Assembly (NCBI GenBank): GCA_015143735.1
Contig: VKHC01000292.1
Location: 1-13,700, forward strand
Direction: 5' to 3'
DNA length: 13,700 nt
Origin: Synura sp. LO234KE
Lineage: Eukaryota; Sar; Synurophyceae; Synurales; Mallomonadaceae
The position numbers were made by a program, and so were the translations under genes. The notes beneath the pieces are model-generated. The model saw only the letters and a list, made by a program, of their open reading frames with translations, did no database searches and was not told where the DNA came from. This document shows, piece by piece, positions 1 to 7,443 of this stretch; within the stretch, counting starts at the first letter, position 1; each line of letters starts with the position of its first letter.

Positions 1-390
1 AGATGTACTCCCAGAGGACACCAGATCAACACAGTCCTCAATCCCATCATCCCTCGACAAGTCATTCCTCTGGTCCAACGAAAAGTCACCAACGTTCTCC
101 CGTTGAATAGAAAACGTGGTCTGGGAATCACTACGCCCTAGCTCACTAAAAGAAAGGCTCTGCGTGATTCTACGGGATGAATTGGTGTGGGCATATTTTC
201 CACTTGAATTCCGGTCGAATGAATATCCTTTTCGGCCTTTACGGGAGACGGTCCCCAGTTGGCTATTTCCGTTACCACTTCCAAACCCAACCATTCCTTC
301 ACCGATACTATCTCGAAGGATATTCATACTCTCAGGTCGGATGGGATCATCCATTCCGGTGCCGCCGTCGTGACGACCAGAAGCAATGGA
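1..390 (-). CDS. Receptor exon 4 (partial): Ser/Gly/Arg-rich tail
   Basis: Acceptor TCTATCTTCTAG follows a pyrimidine-rich tract, and the frame after it stays open for 130 codons to the window edge, in phase with exon 3 (phase 0). The protein is low complexity, rich in Ser, Gly, Asp and Arg, with no recognised domain. Several basic-directed Ser/Thr contexts (for example RKGYSF and RRITQSLSF) could be phosphorylation sites for this or another kinase; that is inference. It looks like a disordered cytosolic tail after the TIR-like domain. The stop codon lies beyond position 1. The assignment rests on the open frame, the good acceptor and phase match; homology does not help here. Confidence 0.68.
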
Positions 391-3300
391 CTAGAAGATA
401 GACATACACAAGTACGGAGTATAGGATTCGATATTATGAGGCGATAAAGTAGTGTTTATGTCGCGGGCTGGTACGCTTGAAAATTTAGGACGAAATGATG
501 GTACGTTAATAATAACACTTGATTCAACACAAAGTGAACTGTGTGGCTATGTCTATAAGCTGCTATTCAAACGGCTATTCGACGAGTATACTTTTCATAC
601 TTACACACACACATACACAACAGTTACACGACAGCTATTCAATGCATACACTCCTCGCATATCTCACCTCGATCTTTTGCCTACTTGCCATCACACTAAT
701 GCTCTTAACTACAGTAGATAGAGCCTGTTCGATTTCTCCTTCGATGAAACCGCCCTGATTAGATAAGATTTGAGTTTGCACACTGCGCACAGTTACAGTA
801 TCCAAATACGCGCACCCAAGCCCAGACCGCTCCAGATATTCTCTCACTTTATCTTCTAACGCATCTATGATTATATTTGGTATATTGGGGTTGCATCCAC
901 TTTGAAAATACTTCGAATACATGACCGCATTTATCGCGTCGCCGGGTGACTCTTCGTCATCGGGTATTACGTCGCCAATCATCACGGGGAATATGCCTTC
1001 AATCCTGCCTCTCTCCTTCAACTCCAACGCGATCTTCCATTGAACCAGCAAGTCGTCTGCGGGGGAGTTCTTCGTCAGTTTTTCGAAATTATTCAAATCA
1101 TTCTGAGGGTGATTAACAGAGGACCGGGATAGAAAACATACGATATTATTGGAGCGCAGCATTCCTTGCGTTATATTTTGGTACAGATAGTCCTCGTTCG
1201 ATGACAGAGACATTAGGTTCCCCACGGGACTATTATCCGCTGAAGTGGGAGACGTGCTCGTTACCAAAGCATCCAGAGAAGGAGACTTATCCTCGTCCTT
1301 GGTGACTGCATGGCCTAGAGTATTGCCGTCGATTCCGTATCCGAAACCGCCACACACAGTCAGTCCGTTATCTATCAGTGCAGTATAAAGCTTCTTGACC
1401 ACATCTTCATCGCAGCCGTAACGGTAACATAAATATATATCGTTAGGTATTGCGGCGACTCCAGAGGTCACTGCCACCGCCACCGACTCCTTGTTTGAAT
1501 CTACAACGCCGTGTGCACTCGAGCAGGGATGCAGTTTCATACTGGAATGCAGCACATGCCTCGTAAGAAAAGGGTGATTCAATATGTCACTAATTGGGAT
1601 ACGTCGACAAGGTTCCTTGGTTAACAACAGGGAGATCAAGTGTCGGGCGTGGCGATCGGCCACGGAAGATAACTTGTTTTTCTTTGTCAGCGATGACCAG
1701 TTATACAACACTTCCAAATCGCTTTCGTCGCTCATGTTGTCCTGCACAGTAGCTTGAAATAAAGTAGAACCAGTACACAGTAGATATAGAATACATCCCA
1801 GCGCCCACAAGTCCTGCGCTGGATCCGCCTTCAAGTACCGGTATCCCCTCTGCTTCGCTTCATCTTCAGCACCTACTGCCACACGTGAGGTTCCCATCTC
1901 AATAACAGGCTCAACAACCTGCTGTGGGTTATATATGCGGATACCATATTGGTGATTTTTGGCCTTGTAAATAAGCTCAGGAGGAGCGTAGGCGGAGGAG
2001 TATTTCGAACCCGCGAAATCACCTCGATGAAAATTGGCGGCGCAGTCCAAATCTATCAGTTTCAAAGTCGATTCCACTTGCAGTATATTCAGCGCTATGC
2101 AAACGTACATGTATATTCAAGGACATGAAAGCAGTAAGAATGACACGAAAAGACTTAGGAGGTGATACAATTTTTGTCATAAAATGAAACAGCTTATGTT
2201 CTCAAAACTAGCACAATCGCTCATGGTAGCTGAACTTACGTTTCAGATCTCCGTGAATGACTCCTTTCTCATGGATATGTTTCAAACAAAAGGCGATTTG
2301 CTTGGTCATCTGTCGAATCTGCTCCCAGTCATTACCGGCTACCAGCTGCTGGTCTATCACACGCTTCAAACTCTGCGACGCCTCCATGACCACACAGTAG
2401 GGATAGTCTCCATAACCTTTCAAGATCGCGTCCTTACGAAAATCCACGTTATCAGGTGTACCTTTTATGTCGTCATAATATCCGAGTAAAGGAACGACAA
2501 AGTGTTCATCAAACTTAGAGCTCTCTCTGGTTTCCACTTCTCGTCGAAATTGATCTCGATGACACATGAATTTAAGCGCTACCAAGCGATGCTGAGAATC
2601 ATCTGTCTTCTTTTTGCGATTCGGTTGACGAGCTCCTCTGTTGAAAGATCGAAAGCTCTTTTCGCGTTGCAGTGGAACCTTACGCTTTGAATCGGAGGTG
2701 TATGAAACGCCACGGGTAACAGTTGTTTTCAGTTGATCGTTCTCGCGTGCCATCGACTGGTGCTCAGATTCAACCCCTGCGATACAAGCCCTTGCGTTCT
2801 CCCCGAGGTTCTTGCAGCTTGGTTCGTGTGGCTCTTCGATTGCTTTAGTTACTTCCGATCCATGGTCATGGGCGAACACCACGATACTCGTGGCCGACCG
2901 GTGCTCTGGTGGTCCTGGCCTCAGTTCATATCTGACACAGGCGAGGAGAAATGATTTACTATATGATACGATATACATATATACACACATGTACATATTG
3001 GATGTAGGGTACTCGGGAGCAAAAGGAAGGGTAATGGGCATGGTGTGGATTGGTTAAATCGTGGTATGAATAGGTATATTCAGCAGATGGAAAGTTGGAT
3101 AAAGGCAAATCGTATATACCGAGAATGCAAATACAGCTTCTTCAGAATCATATTCTTGCACCGGTGCCCAGCAATATCTCTCGCAACCCTTCCTTTCTCA
3201 TCGACAGTATTCGCGAGTAAACCAGCTTTTGCGGGGTATAGGTCGAGTATTCTTCGAACCACTTCAACACACACGTCGTCGTCACGTTCAACCACACGTG

Positions 3301-6300
3301 TCCATGCAAATGTGTCAACACGTGGTAGAGTAAGGCTATATTCTTCTTCCATCCGTAGTCGGTCAAGCGGCTGTTGTACATCAACTTGCAGTTGCGGTGG
3401 GAATGTGTTCGGCAGTGAAAAATGTTCTCCGTCTGTGTGCGCAGAGGATGTGGCGGAAGGATGATGTGGCCGCCGCGTCTGAAGCGAGTCATGTTGAAGT
3501 TGAAGTTGTGCGTTTTCGCAATCTATTTTTTTCTCTTCCCCATCCAAAAGGATCGCGGAAGTGGAATTGGAGGCTGGAATAGATCCCAGAGAAGTACGAT
3601 TATCATGGTGTGGACGACGGTGAATTCGGGGCGTTGTTCCAGAACGTTCTTCGCGCACGATGCCGCCCTTGCCACTGCCATGCGTCTGCTTGATATGAAA
3701 CGGATTATCTTGAAAGGTCACTTCAGGAGGTAATTGTTGCTGTACCAATGCACATACGATTGCTGCGTAGTCATCAATTCTCTGCTTGGTCAGCGCACTA
3801 TCACCTCTTTCGTTAACTACCGAGTCAGTGCTTGTTCGACTACCACACAACCACCACGGGATATTATACCATTCCCTTTTCTTTCCAGATTCCACTCTGT
3901 GACTCTGGCTTCCCTTGTCTGTCCCTAAAATAATGGGGATCCGCTCGAGAGCGATATCGAGGGCGGTTTTATTGTCGAAATCGAGGAGTGTGGCAGTAGT
4001 ATCGCCGTACCTCTCTATTACAGGCAATACCACCTCCAATACACTCCTTCCTGCACGTTCCGAAAGGTCAAGATTATTCCTGTTTAACGAAAAGAACATT
4101 CTAGAATTCTGGCGAAGGATAGCGGGTCCCCTCAGAGCCGTTACACCGTTGTCATCGTCGTCGTAAATCCCCCCGACAGGGATTTCGAGTAACGCTCGGT
4201 GTACCGGCAGTTCATTTAACCGATCGAGACGCTGTCGATTCAGAACCGCTCGAGCGCTTTGATATCTACGATAGTACTCTACAATCGCAAACGACGCGAG
4301 AATAACGGCCGCAGCGAGAACAATGCCGATAATTCCTCCGGTGGAGAGCAGCGGAGTGGAGGATGGGATTGTACTCAGTGTGGGGGAAGGCGTTGGGATG
4401 GTGGTTGGTGCGAATGTTGGAGACTGGGTAGGCGCACATACTTGTAACCTCGCATCAAAATGCCGTTGTGATAATTCCAGAGCGCCTACACTTCGATTGT
4501 TGCCTCCATATGCACCTCCACTTCCCCAACACTCTTTTTGGTAACATGTTAAATACGGATTGTTGGTCATAGTAATTGTAAAACTCCTATTTTTCACCGC
4601 TTCACATATTGTAGAGCTCACTTCACCGGCAAATTCATTTCCATCCAAATAGAGTAAAGCTAAATCAGACATACATGCAAAATAAGATGGTATACTCCCG
4701 TCGAGCCGATTAAATCCAAAATTAGCAAATACCAAATTCGATAATTGTTGTAAACTGGAAGGCAATGTCCCGGTCAACTGATTGGTTTGTAGCAATAACA
4801 GATTCAGAGCCGTTAAATGTGCGATGGATGTAGGGATCGTGCCAGTGATTCCGTTGGCTGCAAGGTCTAAACTGGTCAGCCCGGTTAACGTTCCGATGGA
4901 GGTGGGTAAGGAACCAGAGAGACCGAGGCCTGACAGACTCAACGATGTGACTAGCCCATCTTTACAGCTTACCCCTGACCACGGGTTCTGACATAAGCCA
5001 CGGGCATAGGTTGAAGTAGGCGAACCCCCCGAGTACGTCAGATTGTCACCAACGGTTCGATAGGGTGGGGCGGGGTCGAATTCCCACGTGGAATCGAGAC
5101 GGAGAAAAGCCGTTACAAAGAAGGAGTACGTCCATCCTAAGCAATAGCTACATAATGGGCAATAGAAGTAGAATTGATTTCCTTTAATTGTTTGTGGGCT
5201 AAGATCGTTGTTATCGAAAATTCGAAGAACAGTATTGCACGAGGAGTCTGCACAGACCTGAAACATCAGACAAGGCAAATCAATATGGGTATTGATAAAA
5301 TCCATTTCGATGATCAATTGAAAAGCAGTGTGATTGTAAAAGGTATAATTGGTTTGGGATGAGGTCATAAAATGGTACGTTGTACTCGTCGCGATTTTAC
5401 TTAAGGCTTTGGTAATCCCCAGGTTGTAGTCTAAATCAAATAGTGCTTGATCTTGAAAGTCTTGACAGCGGTAGAGTTGATTTGTATCTTGCCAATCCGC
5501 ATCCAGTTGGCAATACGAATAGCATTTGAAATGATTATTGGATAAATAGACTCCTGCTGTAGTAGGAGATGCACACAAGGATTGTGGAGGTACTCCCGTT
5601 AATGAATTATCAGCTAATATCATCACGACGAGTTGATCCATATGATCGAAGGAGTCGGGTATACTCGAAATCAAAGAATTGGATTGTAATGAAATATAAT
5701 TGGCTCGAAATAACTTGCCCAGTGTTGTGGGAATAGTGGAAGTGAAGAGATTGTTATTCATGCTTAGATACTGAACCGAAACTAAATCACCGATGGATGT
5801 GGGTATAGATGATGTCAATAAATTATGATCGATTTCCATATCTAATACGTTTTTTAGTTGGCCGATTCCTATAGGAATACTACCTGTGAGTAAATTGTTA
5901 TATACATCGAATGCAGCCAAGTTAGTAAGTAGGGAGATAGTTGGTGGAATGGATGATGATAATAAATTGGAAAATAGACTGAGGTATGAAAGCGAACTCA
6001 GCATTCCAATGCTGCTTGGGATGGATGAGGTTATGAGATTGTTTGCGAGATTTAAGTGACCAAGTTTGGATAATTTTCCAATTGTGGGAGATATACTCGA
6101 GTATAAATAATTGAATGACATATCCACGTATGTCAAGTTTGTCCAATCATAGTCCACTGGAAATATCCCATGTATGCCTAAGTTGTACAGGTTAAGTTTC
6201 TGAATACTGCCCTCAAAGCATGACAATCCTCTCCACAGACAAGGGTCCGTGCTTGGATATCCTCTCGTGCAGTTCCACTCAGGATAAATATCCGCAATTG

Positions 6301-6460
6301 TTATTACAGGTATCCATTGGCAAACGCTTGCGAAAATTTGCCAATTACTGCTACTATGAAACGTACTACTTGACCTTTGCGTAAAAGAAATAGTGTCAGT
6401 ACACGCAGCAAAATTTAGCAAATTCAAAAATATTATTCCCGAATAGAAGATGTGGGTCAT
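1..6460 (-). CDS. LRR receptor with kinase and TIR-like domains, four visible exons, 3' end outside window
   Basis: Proposed join on the minus strand: 6460-3120, 2931-2240, 2094-668, 390-1 (partial). All junctions are GT-AG and keep frame, giving at least 1950 residues. Domain order: signal peptide 1-20, LRR block one 84-312, Cys-containing insert 312-498, LRR block two 500-622, Pro/Thr stalk 676-705, membrane helix about 708-730, ankyrin-like segments near 797-840 and 1062-1112, kinase-like domain about 1115-1522, TIR-like domain about 1561-1724, then a Ser/Gly/Arg-rich tail. The order implies a type I plasma-membrane receptor with an extracellular ligand-binding part and cytosolic kinase and TIR-like parts; ligand and substrates are unknown. 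The ATG is the first Met after an in-frame TAG upstream. The single-gene model rests on the kinase region continuing exactly in phase from the juxtamembrane exon. The alternative, two or three adjacent genes, is unlikely because the kinase exons have no plausible start of their own. Confidence 0.85.
391..667 (-). other. Intron 3 of the receptor gene (277 bases)
   Basis: It starts GTGAGA after GAG and ends TTCTAG. It holds a short CA-rich stretch near 604-620. Short plus-strand open frames cross it but have no domain content. Confidence 0.75.
668..2094 (-). CDS. Receptor exon 3: kinase C-lobe and TIR-like domain
   Basis: Acceptor TTTGCATAG completes Pro1345, giving HGDLKPLNIL, the standard catalytic loop with Asn1347. 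DLD replaces DFG (1359-1361), so the metal-binding Asp is kept but Gly is not. APPEL serves as the APE motif and DLWALG holds the helix F Asp. RRIPISDILNHPFL closes the kinase near 1522. A second domain begins NDIYLCYRYG and continues VVKKLYTALIDNGLTV, typical of TIR strand A and helix A. After about 50 low-complexity residues come NNIVCFLSRSSV and DDLLVQWKIALELKERG, then IFPVMIGD, matching TIR-like strands and helices. A conserved-looking extension, IPNIIIDALEDKVREYL, follows. The exon ends ATC GAG|GTGAGA in phase 0; reading through would stop at 635-637. TIR-like is by eye, not by profile search. Confidence 0.85.
2095..2239 (-). other. Intron 2 of the receptor gene (145 bases)
   Basis: It starts GTAAGT and ends GCATAG. 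It splits the catalytic-loop Pro codon (phase 1). Removing it restores HGDLKPLNIL, which is strong support. A second AG 18 bases downstream (2078-2077) is also in frame. Confidence 0.9.
2240..2931 (-). CDS. Receptor exon 2: kinase N-lobe to catalytic loop
   Basis: This exon follows acceptor CTGTGTCAG and encodes residues 1115-1344 plus the first base of Pro1345. The kinase-like domain opens YELRPGPPEHRSATS and FAHDHG, where the glycine-rich strand pair is expected but no canonical GxGxxG is visible. About 75 residues rich in Lys, Arg and Ser follow, then the VALK lysine (Lys1234) and a likely helix C glutamate in RREVETRES. The hinge region reads YCVVMEA. The catalytic loop starts HGDLK (1340-1344), so Gly replaces the usual Arg of HRD while the catalytic Asp is present. 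Donor AAAC|GTAAGT is near consensus. Substrate class is inferred as Ser/Thr from HGDLKP; whether it is active cannot be settled from sequence alone. Confidence 0.88.
2932..3119 (-). other. Intron 1 of the receptor gene (188 bases)
   Basis: It starts GTATAT and ends TGTCAG. It separates the juxtamembrane ankyrin-like segment from the kinase, in phase 2. It contains a TA/CA-rich simple repeat at about 2971-2999. Confidence 0.9.
3120..6460 (-). CDS. Receptor exon 1: signal peptide, two LRR blocks, stalk, membrane helix, ankyrin-like juxtamembrane region
   Basis: This exon encodes 1113 codons plus two bases. The N-terminus (MTHIFYSGIIFLNLLNFAAC) is a hydrophobic signal peptide. An LRR cap with LWRGLSC precedes nine 24-residue plant-type repeats (L..L..L.L..N.L...IP..IG). 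After an insert, a second cap (WSGVSC) precedes five more repeats. Sequons such as NLT, NYT, NHT and NRS suit a glycosylated ectodomain. The stalk has repeated PT units, and the helix starts GGIIGIVLAAAVILASF, followed by basic YYRRYQSAR as a stop-transfer signal. The cytosolic part has two ankyrin-like helix pairs (LLDFDNKTALDIA; NTVDEKGRVARDIA) separated by roughly 200 low-complexity residues. It ends ...LYLHS plus CG, with donor CG|GTATAT at 3119; the next exon completes Arg1114 and continues YELRPG. Unspliced reading would stop 12 codons after the junction Arg. Confidence 0.9.
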
Positions 6461-6665
6461 CTGAAAATACGGGCCGATGAATATGTTTGTGCGCGCAACG
6501 CATAGTAGGTTTTTTTTCTATCAAAATTGTAACGGAATAACGAAAAATCAATAAAAAAACTTTATGATTGATGGTACAATTAGCTCATTTTTTTCGATAG
6601 TAATAATTTAACTGCCATAATTGACCGAGTAAGAATTTCTCGCGAGAAGCCAGGAAATTAAATAA
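6461..6665. promoter_or_regulatory. Shared intergenic region between divergent genes
   Basis: This 205-base stretch separates the start codons of two divergently transcribed genes, so it must hold both 5' untranslated leaders and probably a bidirectional promoter. It is AT-rich with T and A runs (about 6510-6517, 6553-6559 and 6589-6595). I see no clear TATA box at a sensible distance for either gene. A 12-base perfect palindrome lies at 6637-6648. TTTTCAG directly before the minus-strand ATG resembles a 3' splice site, so the receptor might have a 5' leader intron. Confidence 0.7.
6637..6648. promoter_or_regulatory. Perfect palindrome TTCTCGCGAGAA
   Basis: A 12-base inverted repeat with a CGCG centre sits 18 bases before the plus-strand ATG, in otherwise AT-rich DNA. 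Its core TCTCGCGAGA equals a motif known from many animal bidirectional promoters. The same role here is only a suggestion; it could also be a dimer binding site or chance. Confidence 0.4.
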
Positions 6666-7443
6666 ATGGAACAAGACTTGAGCGCAGCTCCACCAAACGA
6701 TAATTCGAATGCTGGAGTAACTTTAAAGTTCCTGCGACGTTTACGTGAAATAGTAATATCTAGGGACTCGAATATGAGCACAAGTCAAGTTGGGGATTAT
6801 TTTCTCAAGCCGTGGACTCGGTTAGATCAGTCATCATTAGTCGATAATATTTACATGAAATACTTGAACGGTCACGTTCCCGAAGTAGAACTAAATGGAT
6901 TTGATTGCGTCTCATTTAATCCAACAGTTTATATAGTACACAACTCGAGCTATAATTTTGTGCAGGTTATTAACTCAATAGAAACATTTGTTCTTGCGAA
7001 TGCAAATGGAAAGAGTTCTGATATCGAAAATATTGGAATATGGATGGATATTTTTTCCGTGAGTCTTTGGAGGAAAGCTGATATTGGAATGCTTATGAAC
7101 TGGACGATAGACCGTAAAGCCCTTATTGAGAAAATGGATTTAATATGTGTAGTTTTCGAAAACTATACCAAGCCAATAATATTATCAAAAACATGGTGTT
7201 TATTTGAAATATATATATGCTTCACAGCGCGTAAACAAATCTCAATCACTACTTTTTACAACATTAACAACAATAACACGGAAGCATTGTATTCATTACT
7301 GCTTTCAAATTTTGAGTACTTTTTAAACGGTTACATCAATGATATTACCCTTTCCAAATCGACCACTTCCGTGGCGTCTGAAAAGAGCGCGCTACTGTCG
7401 CTCGTGAATTTCTCCGAGCAGCGTCTCGAACTGATTGAAGAAG
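6666..7443 (+). CDS. TPR gene exon 1: N-terminal WCLFE-type domain
   Basis: This exon encodes 259 codons plus one base. VGDYFLKPWTRLDQSSLVD leads to a strand TVYIVHNSSYNF, then IGIWMDIFSVSLW, LICVVFEN, and ILSKTWCLFEIYICF near residues 172-187. In the family as I recall it, the first strand usually reads FVSHAW and the region after WIDIF has a Gln-His or Gln-Trp pair; here IVHNSS and SLW stand instead. The alternating strands and helices suit a TIR-like or flavodoxin-like fold, but this is inferred. An Asn-rich stretch (NINNNN) and a Ser-rich linker precede the TPR region. The exon ends GAAG|GTAAAAG in phase 1. The first stretch is AT-rich, like the adjacent intergenic DNA. Confidence 0.85.

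Noticed and set aside
116-758. Overlapping plus-strand open frames of 60-90 codons
   Set aside because: They lie opposite the receptor tail exon, intron 3 and the end of exon 3, overlap each other in different frames, and show no domain or codon pattern.
2184-2954. Plus-strand open frames opposite the kinase exon
   Set aside because: The minus strand encodes clear kinase motifs; the plus frames carry none.
2110-3041. Kinase part as an independent gene starting MPITLPF
   Set aside because: The first 37 codons of that frame lie in intron 1 and are AT-rich with no similarity; the phase-exact junction to exon 1 fits better.
3045-4544. Several plus-strand open frames opposite receptor exon 1
   Set aside because: They are antisense to a well-supported exon, rich in Ser, Arg and Cys as expected of shadow frames, and have no recognisable domain.
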